Shown here in pieces: positions 25,182-34,100 of a stretch of DNA of 64,000 nt (positions are counted from its first letter, which is position 1; every line of letters starts with the position of its first letter). Under the pieces are notes generated by a model. That model saw only the letters and a list, made by a program, of their open reading frames with translations. It did no database searches and had not been told where the DNA came from. Position numbers and translations under genes: made by a program. Origin of the DNA: JAEUJM01 sp964635055 (GTDB lineage Bacteria > Actinomycetota > Acidimicrobiia > Acidimicrobiales > DATDAH01); the NCBI GenBank assembly GCA_964635055.1, contig CAZWMT010000001.1, positions 220,656 to 284,655 of the forward strand. The letters run 5' to 3'.

Positions 25182-25862
25182 TCAGGCAGCCAGGTACCGA
25201 CGGAACCAGGCCACCGTGCGGGACCAGGCGTCGGTGGCGCTGGGCTCGTGGTAGCTCACGCGGGCGTCGCAGTGGAAGCCGTGGCCGGCGTCGGGGTAGC
25301 GCACCACCTCGGTGGGTTGACCCGAGATCGCCGCCGCGGCGCGCAGCCGCTCCACGTCGTCGACGGGGATGCCCTCGTCCAGATCGCCGAACAGGCCCAA
25401 CCACGGCGCCCGCAGGCGGGGCGCCTCGTCGACGAGCGGGTCGAACCCGAAGCGGCCCGCGGTGACCCCACCGCCGTAGAACGTGACGGCGGCGCCCAGC
25501 GGCCGGCGCGTGGCGACGGCCAGCGCCACGGTGCCCCCCATGCAGAAGCCGACGATGCCCACACGCGAGGCGGGGATGCCTGCCGCGACCATGTGATCGA
25601 GGGCGGCGTCGACGTCGCGCAGGACGCCCTCCACGGTCACCTCGGCGAAGTGGGGCATCACCTGGGCCAGGTCGTCGTAGCCCAGCTTGGGGTCGCCGGT
25701 GCGGTGGAACAGGTGCGGCGCCACAGCCAGCCACCCCTCGGCGGCGAAGCGGCGGGTGACGGCGGCGATGTGGTCGTTGACGCCGAACGCCTCCTGGATC
25801 ACGACGATCCCGCCGGCCGGCTCACCCGGTGGTTCATGGACGGTCAGTGGTGTCTGGGCCAT
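25182..25862 (-). CDS. Dienelactone hydrolase family protein
   Basis: A 226-residue alpha/beta hydrolase with the dienelactone-hydrolase nucleophile elbow GIVGFCMGGTVAL (catalytic Cys near residue 121), the Asp in LFGDLDEGIP near 170 and the His in PDAGHGFHCD near 199; the N-terminal IVVIQEAFG matches the family's substrate-binding Glu segment. It hydrolyses cyclic lactones or related esters in the cytoplasm. Start ATG 25862 is fixed by TACTGT 6 nt upstream. It is divergent from the next hydrolase, with a 102-bp shared promoter region. Confidence 0.88.
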   Translation of the reverse strand: MAQTPLTVHEPPGEPAGGIVVIQEAFGVNDHIAAVTRRFAAEGWLAVAPHLFHRTGDPKLGYDDLAQVMPHFAEVTVEGVLRDVDAALDHMVAAGIPASRVGIVGFCMGGTVALAVATRRPLGAAVTFYGGGVTAGRFGFDPLVDEAPRLRAPWLGLFGDLDEGIPVDDVERLRAAAAISGQPTEVVRYPDAGHGFHCDARVSYHEPSATDAWSRTVAWFRRYLAA

Positions 25863-25868
25863 CTGCGA

Positions 25869-25874
25869 ACAGTA
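25869..25874 (-). promoter_or_regulatory. -10 element TACTGT for the dienelactone hydrolase gene
   Basis: TACTGT on the minus strand followed by 6 nt and ATG 25862; leaderless. Confidence 0.6.
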
Positions 25875-25952
25875 CGGCTGCCGGCATCCACTGGTGCCCG
25901 CCGGTTAACACGGCGGTTACCAGGGCGTGACCGGCGTGTGACCGGCTGTCGG

Positions 25953-25958
25953 TAGCGT
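25953..25958 (+). promoter_or_regulatory. -10 element TAGCGT before an ATC start
   Basis: TAGCGT followed by 6 nt and ATC at 25965, the same spacing that precedes ATG/GTG starts elsewhere in the window. The TAG is also an in-frame stop, so the protein cannot begin further upstream. Confidence 0.55.
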
Positions 25959-25964
25959 CGGGGC

Positions 25965-26957
25965 ATCGCCGATCCGACCCGAATCCGCTTCCGCACCATC
26001 CACGGCCACCGCCGCGCGTACCGGGTGGCGGGCACGGGGCCGCCACTGCTGCTGTTGCACGGCATCGGCGACAACTCGGTGAGCTGGTTGCCCGTGATGG
26101 AGCAGCTCGCCGAGGATCACACGGTGATCGCCCCCGACCTGCTGGGCCACGGCGAATCGGCCAAGCCCCGGGCCGACTACTCGGTGGCGGCCTACGCCAA
26201 CGGCATGCGCGACCTGCTCACCCTGCTGGGGGTCGACCGGGTGACGGTGGTGGGCCACTCGCTGGGCGGCGGCGTGGCCGCCCAATTCGCCTACCAGTAC
26301 CCCGAGCGCTGCCAGCGCCTGGTGCTGGTGGCCACCGGCGGGGTGGCCACCGCGGTCACGCCGTTCCTGCGCATCGCCGCCGCCCCGCTGGCCGAGCTGT
26401 TCCTGATCCCCTTGAGCCCGCCCATCGCCCGCCCCTTCGGGCTGCTCGGCCTCGAGCTGCTGCGCCTCAGCGGCCACGACCTGGGACGCGACCGCGACGA
26501 GCTCGTTCGGGTGTTCGGCGCGCTGCCCGACGCCGACGCCCGCGTGGCCTTCACCCGCACCCTGCGCTCGGGTGTGGACTGGCGGGGCCAGGTGGTCACC
26601 CTGCGCGACCGCTGCTACCTGGCCCAAGCGATGCCCACCATGATCATGTGGGGCACGAACGACGGCGTGATCCCCGTCAAGCACGCCCACGCCGCCCATG
26701 CGGCCATGCCCGGTAGCCGCCTCGAGCTGTTCCCCACCGGGGGCCACTTCCCCCACCACGACGACCCCGACCGCTTCGTCGCCCTCGTCCGCGAGTTCGT
26801 GGCCACCACCCGCGCCGCGGAGCACGACCCCGACTACTGGCAGGCACTGCTGCGCGAGGGCCGCCCGGGGTCGGACACCAGCCTCGACGACGAGATCCCC
26901 GAGCTCGACCTCATGCCCGCCGGCACCGCCCGCCCGCGGCTCGTCGCCGGCGCCTGA
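25965..26957 (+). CDS. Alpha/beta hydrolase, probable ATC start
   Basis: An alpha/beta-hydrolase-fold protein of about 330 residues with HGIGDNSVSW (oxyanion loop), VVGHSLGGGVAAQ (nucleophilic Ser), MWGTNDGVIPV (Asp) and GGHFPHHDDPD (His), a full triad. The first canonical codon, GTG 26025, would cut through the first beta strand (RAYRVAGTGPPLLLLHG). Adding the 20 codons from ATC 25965 restores the usual N-terminus RIRFRTIHGHRRAYRVAG. An in-frame TAG at 25953 limits any longer form. I therefore infer translation from ATC on a leaderless mRNA, or an ATG changed to ATC. The substrate is unknown. A short hairpin GGCTCG-N8-CGAGCC follows the stop. Confidence 0.8.
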   Translation: MADPTRIRFRTIHGHRRAYRVAGTGPPLLLLHGIGDNSVSWLPVMEQLAEDHTVIAPDLLGHGESAKPRADYSVAAYANGMRDLLTLLGVDRVTVVGHSLGGGVAAQFAYQYPERCQRLVLVATGGVATAVTPFLRIAAAPLAELFLIPLSPPIARPFGLLGLELLRLSGHDLGRDRDELVRVFGALPDADARVAFTRTLRSGVDWRGQVVTLRDRCYLAQAMPTMIMWGTNDGVIPVKHAHAAHAAMPGSRLELFPTGGHFPHHDDPDRFVALVREFVATTRAAEHDPDYWQALLREGRPGSDTSLDDEIPELDLMPAGTARPRLVAGA

Positions 26958-27018
26958 TCGGCTCGACCGACACCGAGCCGGCGCGCCCCACACCAGACGC
27001 GACCCCGCACCGCCACGG

Positions 27019-27400
27019 CCCGTGGCCGGGTTGCGCACCGACACACCAGGCTCGACGGCATGGCGCGCGCGAACCGCGCGCTCAGCACCACATCCCGACC
27101 AGCAAGCCCGACCGCCAATGGCCCGCGCCGACGACCCACCCGCTCGCCGCAGCCCGTGGCCGGGTTACCACCGACGCACCACGCTCGAGGCCATGGCGCG
27201 CACGAACCGCGCGCTCAGCACCACATCCCGACCAGCAAGGCCGACCGCGACCACGCCGACGACCCACCGGCTCGGCGCCGCCCGTGGCCGGGGCTACCAG
27301 ACCGACACACCATTCTCGACGGCATGGCGCGCACGATCCGCGCGCTGAGCATCGCATCCCGACCAGCGAGGCGAGCGCCAATGACCCCATCCCGACAACT
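27019..27400. repeat. Three tandem ~130-bp repeats, non-coding
   Basis: Units begin at 27019, 27153 and 27281 with CCCGTGGCCGGG and share ATGGCGCGCACGAACCGCGC (with few changes) followed by GCTCAGCACCACATCCCGAC. The spacings are 134 and 128 bp. They fill most of the gene-free stretch 26958-27729; the remainder of that stretch shows no gene. Confidence 0.8.
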
Positions 27401-27729
27401 CACCGGCGCGGCCCGACGCACGTCATCAAGCGTCACCGGATCCCGGTGGGGCCCGTCGGCTCCGGCGCTGCTCCGGCGCCTGCATCGTCGCGCCGCCGTC
27501 CTCTCGATGCGAGCGCCGGTCGGTCGGTCATGCACCACCGGCCCGGCTGCAGCGAGGGGCCGGTGCTCGGCATCGCCACGCCTGGACCGGCGCGCCTGTG
27601 GCCACCGGTTGTGGACGTTGTGCCCTATCGACTCTGCGGTCGCCGGCGGACACTCAGGCCAGGTGAAGGGTGGCCATCGGTTGGCCTTCAGGTCGGCGTT
27701 GGCTCCCTTCCCGTCGAGAGGAGCGAGCA

Positions 27730-28107
27730 GTGCAGTGGGATCTGGGAATCCAGGGAATGGGTGTGCTCGTCGCGATGTCGCTCGCCATGGGTGTGATCAC
27801 GTACCTGATCGCGGGCAGGGCGCGGAACCTCTGGTATTGGCTGATCGGCTCGGCAGCCGCGTTCGTGGCCGGCCTGCTCACCAGCGAGGGGCTGTTCGGC
27901 TGGGCCACCGAGGAGGACCTGCAGCCCAACATCGACGGGCTGTCCGTCGACGAGGTGCTGCTCTTCACGTTGCTCGCTGCCGTCGTGGCCGGCATCGTCG
28001 CACGCATGGTGCTGCGGCGGTCCCACCGCGGCGAGCGCAGCGTCGAAGGGCACGACACCTCCAGGCGTCACTTCGGTGGCGGTACACCCGTCCCGAAGAC
28101 AGGGTGA
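27730..28107 (+). CDS. Three-helix membrane protein, GlsB/YeaQ-like
   Basis: A 125-residue protein with three hydrophobic helices at about residues 10-27 (GVLVAMSLAMGVITYLIAG), 34-52 (WYWLIGSAAAFVAGLLTS) and 76-96 (VLLFTLLAAVVAGIVARMVL), then a polar, Arg/His-rich tail. The Gly-rich first helix ending IAGRA resembles the transglycosylase-associated (GlsB/YeaQ/YmgE) stress membrane proteins, though helix 2-3 spacing is longer. Start GTG 27730 follows a GAGAGGAG ribosome site 7 nt upstream. Function unknown. Confidence 0.65.
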   Translation: MQWDLGIQGMGVLVAMSLAMGVITYLIAGRARNLWYWLIGSAAAFVAGLLTSEGLFGWATEEDLQPNIDGLSVDEVLLFTLLAAVVAGIVARMVLRRSHRGERSVEGHDTSRRHFGGGTPVPKTG

Positions 28108-28316
28108 ACGCCGTAGCTGGTCAGGCAACGTCGCCGCGTGGCTCGGTGACCCGTCGGCGCCGCCGGAACGCGCGTGGAGCAGTCCCGCGCCTGCCGTTCG
28201 GCGACGGACGAACACGGTGAGCGGTGTCGTCCGGCCGCCGAAGCCGCGTGAAGGGTAGGGATCGGAGCACGCGAGCACCCGAGCACGTCGCGTAGCCGGC
28301 GGGCCGTCGAGCCGGC

Positions 28317-28643
28317 TCAGGCGACCCAGCCGTCGCGCTCGTCCTCCTCGTGTTCGTCGTCCTCGTCTTCCTCGTCGGGCGGGTCCTCGTCGAAGCGGCA
28401 GCCGCAGGACAGCAGCTGCCCTCGGCATCTCGGGCACTGGGCGAGGTCGCAGCCGAGGTGGTGGGCCCCGCCGGGCTCGACGCCGCAGTCCCCGCAGCGC
28501 CCCAGGGGTCTCGGGAGCCTGCCGTAGCCCGTCTCGGCGCCCCATCGGGGCAACGGTTGGGCAACGCCGTCGAGGTGCAGCTCGGTCACCGAGCACGATG
28601 CCGCGACGAGCATCTCTTGTTCGCAGTAGGTGCAAGTAGCCAT
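28317..28643 (-). CDS. Zinc-ribbon protein with acidic C-terminal tail
   Basis: A 108-residue protein. The N-terminus has CTYCEQEM, the centre GRCGDCGVEPGGAHHLGCDLAQCPRC followed by LLSCGC (several Cys/His pairs for one or two zinc ions), and the tail is a run of Asp/Glu (DPPDEEDEDDEHEEDERD). The start ATG 28643 has CATGAT 6 nt upstream. Such proteins are widespread and uncharacterised in high-GC bacteria; the tail may mimic nucleic acid or bind a basic partner. Confidence 0.7.
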   Translation of the reverse strand: MATCTYCEQEMLVAASCSVTELHLDGVAQPLPRWGAETGYGRLPRPLGRCGDCGVEPGGAHHLGCDLAQCPRCRGQLLSCGCRFDEDPPDEEDEDDEHEEDERDGWVA

Positions 28644-28711
28644 GGCGTCATCATGACGAGGCCCTCTGACACCATCGTCGACAGGCGTCCGGCCGGTCGA
28701 CCATCGGGGCG

Positions 28712-28758
28712 AAAACGGCAGAAGAGGAGGACCCGGGGGGAGGTCCTCCTCTCCTGTC
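28712..28758 (-). terminator. Intrinsic terminator after the phasin-like gene
   Basis: A perfect 11-bp stem AGAGGAGGACC/GGTCCTCCTCT (28723-28733 with 28742-28752) with an 8-nt loop, extended outward with mismatches, is followed on the minus strand by a T-run (AAAA at 28712-28715 on plus). It lies about 90 bp after the stop at 28849. Confidence 0.75.
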
Positions 28759-28848
28759 GTTGGTGGGGCCGCCGGCAGAGCCGGCTGACCCCGGGTCGGG
28801 AGCGACCGGCCGTGGGGGGAACGGCGGTCTAGCTCCCGAGGGCTCGGG

Positions 28849-29184
28849 TCAGGCGGCCTTCTTGGCGGAGGCGGGCGCGACCGGCTTCACGGGCTTGGCG
28901 TCGGCGTCGACGAACTTGGCCCGCACCGGGGCGGTGGCGCCGAGCAGGTCGCCCACGAACGCCTTCTGGTTCTTGACGACCGCGTCGACGACGCCGAAGC
29001 CGAACGCGACGTACTCGTCGGCGGTGCCCACGGTGTCGAGCTTGGGCACCTTCACCTCGGGCAGGACCGACTCGGCCCACTCGGCGGCGCTGCGCACGCC
29101 CGACACGACGGGCTCCTGGATCTGCACGAGCACGTCGAGCACCTTGGCTTCGATCTCGTTCAGCTGGTCGATGGCTGCAGACAT
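28849..29184 (-). CDS. Phasin-like small helical protein
   Basis: A 111-residue protein, nearly all helical: IDQLNEIEAKVLDVLVQIQE, SAAEWAESVLPEV, YVAFGFGVVDAVVKNQKAFV, and a Lys/Ala/Pro-rich end (KPVKPVAPASAKKAA) like the C-termini of phasins and some actinobacterial DNA- or heparin-binding proteins. A phasin would coat polyhydroxyalkanoate granules, but no PHA genes are in the window, so this is only a likeness. AAAGGAACC before ATG 29184 is a ribosome site; a strong promoter with an operator-like repeat lies upstream. Confidence 0.6.
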   Translation of the reverse strand: MSAAIDQLNEIEAKVLDVLVQIQEPVVSGVRSAAEWAESVLPEVKVPKLDTVGTADEYVAFGFGVVDAVVKNQKAFVGDLLGATAPVRAKFVDADAKPVKPVAPASAKKAA

Positions 29185-29234
29185 GGTCTGGTTCCTTTGG
29201 TCCGGGTGGCGGGTTTTCGGATCTTCGTCGCTCC

Positions 29235-29295
29235 CCGGAGTGCTAGCTCCGGTGGCGGCTGTGCTCACTATCGCAAGCGATGCTTGCTCCGTCAA
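29235..29295 (-). promoter_or_regulatory. Strong sigma70-type promoter with inverted-repeat operator and 5'-UTR hairpin
   Basis: On the minus strand, TTGACG (29290-29295) and GATAGT (29267-29272) are separated by 17 bp. The spacer contains GCAAGC-ATC-GCTTGC (29273-29287), a good operator shape, and a further CAAGC half-site lies at 29314-29318. Downstream, CCGGAG-N6-CTCCGG (29235-29252) could form a hairpin in the leader. Confidence 0.7.
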
Positions 29296-29625
29296 CCCTT
29301 CTGCTAGAGAAATCAAGCAAATGTGACCGATGTCTCGCCCGGGGCCGGCTGGTCCGGCTCGCTGACGCCCGGTCGAGGCCGGTGCGAGAGGCCGCGCCCA
29401 CTCGCAGTGTGCGGCGGGACCGCGCTCGGGCGCGGCGCGCGGACCCGACGGAACCGCCGGAACCGCCGGCGACGACGTCCACGTGCAGCCCCACCGCTCG
29501 GCGGGGCGGCCGCCGGCACCGGCTGGGTCGGTGGAGCGAACCTGGCGGCAGGGCCGCACGGACCGCGATCCCTTCGGACGCGGGATCGGCGGAACGCCGA
29601 ACCGTGTCCCGGCCGTCGGCGGGCG
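29296..29625. other. Gap between phasin promoter and jetD
   Basis: About 330 bp, initially AT-richer (promoter flank), then very GC-rich. No gene or clear terminator for the jet operon is seen. Confidence 0.4.
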
Positions 29626-31176
29626 CTACCGATCCCCGATCGCCTCGAGCAGTTCCTCGCGCAGCACCTCCTCGTGCACGGCCCGCCCGGCCACCCGCAT
29701 GGCCGTGGCCAACTCGGTGTCCCAGGGCGTGTCGCCCACGACGCCGACGAGGTCGGTGGTGGGCCGGCCGGCGGCGATCGCCTGCCGGTAGTCGGCCGCA
29801 CCCATGCGCCACGACACGGCTCCTGCCCGGGCGGCGAGCCACCGGGTGATCTCGAGCCCGGCGGGGTCGAAGTCGGCGTGCTGGCGGACGATCGCGCCTT
29901 CGCCGACGAGGCGGCGCACGAGGCTCACCACCGCCAAGGAGGGCCGGCCCGAGCTGCAGAGCAAAGGTGCTCCGATCCGATGGACGGCAGCGTCGGCCAC
30001 CAGTGAGGGATTCTCGACCAGGTAGGCGCCGCCCACGTCGAAGCGGGCCGACGCGGGCCAGTGCTGGAGCTGACGCAGGGTGAGCACCACCGGCTCACTC
30101 GCGTCAGCGGCGGCGCGGAGGAACGCCGCAACGGGGTGATCGCCGCTCGGTCGGAGCCCGAGGCTGAGCACGGTGGACGACAGCGGGTCGGGCACCACGC
30201 CGGCCCGCTCCCACACCGCTCGGGCGCCTTCGGCGTCAGTCGGCGCGGGGAGCCCGAACGCGATGGACAGCCCGTCGAGCACGGCCCGCGTGAGCCGCCG
30301 CCCAGGGTCGAGACTGTGGGCCGAGCCGGTGATGTCGGCGGCGAGCCCGGCGAGACTGACGGGCTCCTGGGCCGGGAGTCGACTCAGGCACCGGACCGCC
30401 CGGTCCAGCAGGGCACGGTGGGCCTCGACATCGCCCCGGGGAACACCCGCAGCGCCCAGCCGCGCTGTCCACCTCGACGCCGCCTCCGCGTTCGGGAAGA
30501 CCGCGAGGCGCCGAGCCGACGACTCGAGGTGGTCCCACAACGCTGCCCGAGCGTCAGCGCTCGCGTCCCGGTCGGCGCGACGGTCGCCCAGCGGGCCCCG
30601 CAGGCCCACCAGCAGCGTCCGGACACCAGCGGCACCGTCGACACCGAGCGCGGCCGCCAGCCGTGCGATCGACAGCATCGACCCGGCGGGCAGGAGGCGG
30701 TCGGAACCGAGCAGGTCGGCCAACCGGGCTCCGCCGCGGTCGCCCAGGTCGGGCACGGTGACCCGGACGGGCGCTCGTCCGGACGAGTAGCGGCGAACGA
30801 GCTCGTCGACCAGCGGCATGAGATCCGGATGGCCCAGTCGGGTGGCCGGGTCCCGGGCGCCCTGCGGTTCGACCTGGGGCGCCGCGCAGAGCTGCGTCTG
30901 CGGATCCTCCACCGTGGGGGGAAGCCCCTGGACCGCACCGGTGGCAGGCGCGACCTCGGCCGGTGTGGTCACCAGCCCGTGGCCTTCCGCCACCGGGGCC
31001 CGCCACGACCGGGCCGTCGGCGAGGTCGATCCGCGCCCGAGCGGGCCAGGACCGAGCGGGCCAGGACCGACCGGGCCAGGACCGACCGGGCCATGATCAG
31101 GCGGCGTCCGCGCCGTCGTCGAGGCGGCGCTGTGCGCCGTCCCAGGTGAAGCGGGTGGAGGTGACGGGCTCGTCAT
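29626..31176 (-). CDS. jetD: Wadjet type III JetD (DUF2399/TIGR02679, topoVIA-like nuclease)
   Basis: The C-terminal part carries a Toprim-type site: VENPSLVADAAV (catalytic Glu region) and HADFDPAGLEITRWLAA (D-x-D-x-x-G), as in the DUF2399 nucleases that cut plasmid DNA in Wadjet. The conserved domain begins near GHPDLMPLVDELVRRY (about residue 115). The frame is open from ATG 31176, which overlaps jetC by 80 bp and adds a Pro/Gly-rich segment coded by 15-bp repeats; GTG 30993 or GTG 30972 (GGAAGG upstream) are likelier starts. Last gene of the jetABCD operon. Confidence 0.85.
   Translation of the reverse strand: MTSPSPPPASPGTAHSAASTTARTPPDHGPVGPGPVGPGPLGPGPLGRGSTSPTARSWRAPVAEGHGLVTTPAEVAPATGAVQGLPPTVEDPQTQLCAAPQVEPQGARDPATRLGHPDLMPLVDELVRRYSSGRAPVRVTVPDLGDRGGARLADLLGSDRLLPAGSMLSIARLAAALGVDGAAGVRTLLVGLRGPLGDRRADRDASADARAALWDHLESSARRLAVFPNAEAASRWTARLGAAGVPRGDVEAHRALLDRAVRCLSRLPAQEPVSLAGLAADITGSAHSLDPGRRLTRAVLDGLSIAFGLPAPTDAEGARAVWERAGVVPDPLSSTVLSLGLRPSGDHPVAAFLRAAADASEPVVLTLRQLQHWPASARFDVGGAYLVENPSLVADAAVHRIGAPLLCSSGRPSLAVVSLVRRLVGEGAIVRQHADFDPAGLEITRWLAARAGAVSWRMGAADYRQAIAAGRPTTDLVGVVGDTPWDTELATAMRVAGRAVHEEVLREELLEAIGDR
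31041..31095. repeat. 15-bp tandem repeats at the jetC/jetD junction
   Basis: Three full and one partial unit of GCGGGCCAGGACCGA (last units CCGGG...) directly after the jetC stop codon. In the jetD frame they code (V/L)-G-P-G-P, so frame is kept. Confidence 0.8.
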
Positions 31177-34100
31177 CCTGGCCGCCCTGGAGGTGGTGGA
31201 TGGCGATGCCGTTCAGGCTGGCGTACTGGCACCACTCGTGGTCCGAGGTGAACACCGCGTCGAGGTCCCAGGTGGTGAAGGTGCCGAACAGCTGGGCCCG
31301 GTTGTTGGTGTCGACGCCGGCGAAGAGCTCGTCGAGCAGGATCAGACGCGGCCCCTCGCCCGGCGTGCCGTCGGAGCCGGTGTAGTGGGCGGCCAGCGAG
31401 GCGATCATCGGCAGGTGCAGGGCCACCGAGCGCTCGCCGGTGGAGAGGCGCTGCAGCAGCTTCGGGGTTGCCGGTTTGAAGCCCTCCCAGTCGCGATGGG
31501 CGACCTGCAACGAGAACCGGTGCCAGGCCCGGTAGTCGAGGCTCTCGCGCAGCCGGGCTTCCCAGGGAGCATGCGCTTCGAGCTCGGCGCGGGCCTGGTC
31601 GACCCGGGCCCGCACGAAGTCGGTCAGGGCGGCCCGCTCGTCGTCGCTCAGGTCGGCGGGGTCGCGCAACAGCAGCGAGCGCGCCGCTCGCACCGCGTCG
31701 GGTTGGTCGTCGTCCACCGCCCAGCGGAGCCTCACCGCCACCCCGGCGGCGGCGGTCTGGACCTCGGCGAGTTGGCGGTTGATGGCGGTCACCAGCTCGT
31801 TGGCGCCCCGGATGCGGTTGGCCAGGGCCTGGCGGATCGAGCCCGACAACGTCCGCTCGAACAGCTCGGCCTCCTCGGCCTGCAGCTCGGCATGGGCGTC
31901 GGCCAGCTGACGACTCAGATGGCCGCGCAACTCGACCAGGACCTGGCGAACGCCACCGGTCGATCCCCGCACCTCGTGCCAGCCGTTGGGGGTGCGGACC
32001 CGGTCGAGGTCGACCCGGACACCCAGCACCGCGCGGGCATCGTGCAACCGCCCCTCCACCCGGTGCGAGAGGCGGTCGACATCGTCGACACCGGCGGCGA
32101 CGCCGTCGAGCTCGGCGGCCACGACCCGGGCTCGGGTGAGGACCGCGGTGACCCCGTCGAGCGGTTCGGCCGGCGGGGTCACCGACGCATCGGCCGGGAG
32201 GGGGCCGGCGTGGAGGTCGACGAAGCGGGCATGGACGTCGGCGCGCGCCGCCTCGGCCTGCTCGAGCGCGGCAGTGGCGGTCTTCAACGCCTCCTCCACG
32301 GTGCCCTTCCTGGTGGCCAGGTCGATCTGGCGGCGCTGCACGGCATCGCGCTCGTCGCCGAGCTCGCGCTGCTCGCCCTCGAGGCCGGCGACCCTCGCCA
32401 GCATCTCGTCGTAGCCGGAGCCGAGCGTGGCCCGGATGGCCTCGATCCGGGCGTCGAGCACGGCCACCGCGTCGGCGGCCGTGCGCCACCGGTCTCGGGC
32501 CGCAGTCGCGGCCCGCTCGGCCCGCTCGTGGCTGTCGCGGAGCTGGGCCAGCTGTCGGCCACGGGTGGCGTGGTCGTCGGCACGGCGCCGCCAGACGCCG
32601 GCGGCGTCTCGGACCGCGATCACCGCGTGGGCGAGCCGGTCGAGGCCGGCAGGGTCGGTCGGCGCGCCTACGGCCATGGCCCGGGTGGCGAGTTGGCGTT
32701 GAGCGCCGCGAACCCGTTCCTCGGCCTGGTGCACCGCGGCCTCGGCGGCCACGCGGGCGCTGTCGGCCTCACCCAGGCGGACTTCGGCATCGCCGAGCCG
32801 GGCCGCGGCCTCGTCATGGCGGCGCCGGGACGGCCTGGCATCGAGGTCGGCGACCACCGCGGCGGCCGAGGTCTCGAGCTGTGCCACGTCGGCGTCGAGC
32901 AGCCGGCGGCGATGCCCGCACTCGCCGATGAGGTCGCGCACCCGGTCGATCTCCACCAGGCGGTGTCGTTCGCGGGCGGCGGCGCCCAACAGTCGGGCCG
33001 GCGTCGCCGGCCCGCGGCCGGCCGCTGAGCCCGACCGGAACGTGCCGTCGATGCCGATCACCAGCTTGCGGTTGGCGCTGCCGGTCGGTGCGGTGGGCGC
33101 GGTGGCCACCGAGCGCAGCACCCCGTCGACGACGTCGGGCGACACCCCGAACCCGGCCGCCGTGGCCGCCGGGCAGAGGTGGTCGGCCAGGCTCGCCGCC
33201 GGTCGGCGATCGACGTCGAGCACGGTGAGCACCACATCGGCCTCGGCGGGCATCTCGACCTGCCCCAGGGGCGACACCCAGGCGTCGGCCAGGCCCGCCG
33301 CGACCAGGGCCGCCTCGAGGCCGTCGACGACGTCGTCCGGCGTCCCGTCGGTGACATCGACCAGCCGCCACAACGGCGCCCCCGTCCTGGCCTCGGGGCG
33401 GGGTGACCGCCACGACGGCGCCGGCACCTCGGGCCACCCGCCCGCGACCAGTGGAGCCAGCTCGCGCTCGAGGCCCGCCTGCTCCTCGTCGAGCGCGGCT
33501 CGGCGATGCCGCAGGTCGGCGCGGGCACGGGCCGTGGCGGCGACGTGCTCGGCCCGGAGGTGGGCGACCGTGGCGTCGACCGCATCCACGACCTCGGCCC
33601 TGCCGGCAGCCGCGTCCTCGCCCACGCCGTCGTCGGCGCCGGTGTCGGTGTCGTCGACGTGGGCTGCGGGCCCTTGATCGGGCCCACCAGGCACGAGGTT
33701 GCCGCCGGCGCCCTCGGGCCCGGGACCGCCACCGTCGGACGTGCTGCGATCGCCCTCGTGCACGGCGACATCTCCGGAGGCCCGCCCGAGCGTGCCGGCA
33801 CCTGGGTATCCCGCCCCGGAGTGCCCTTCGCCGTCCGTTGCGTCGGCCGGCTCGCGTTCGGGTGGCAGGCCGCGGAGGGCCCGGCGGACCGCGGCACGCC
33901 AACGATCGGTGAACGATGCGCTGGTGTCGCTCCACGCCGAGACGGCCTCGGCGAAGGCGGCCCGCTCGTCCTCGACCGTGGCCAGAGCCGAGCGTCGTGC
34001 CGCGGTGAGCTCGTCCACGCGCGCGCGTTGCGCCTCGAGGTGGAACTCGGCGTCAGCCCGCCGATCGACGGCCCGGCCGTGCTCGGTCAGCAACGCCCGG

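Noticed and set aside
26025..26030. GTG 26025 as the start of the alpha/beta hydrolase
   Set aside because: It would delete the first beta strand; ATC 25965 fits the fold and the leaderless -10 spacing better.
27019..27400. CRISPR array
   Set aside because: Units are about 130 bp with only three copies and long shared blocks; there are no short repeats with unique spacers and no cas genes.
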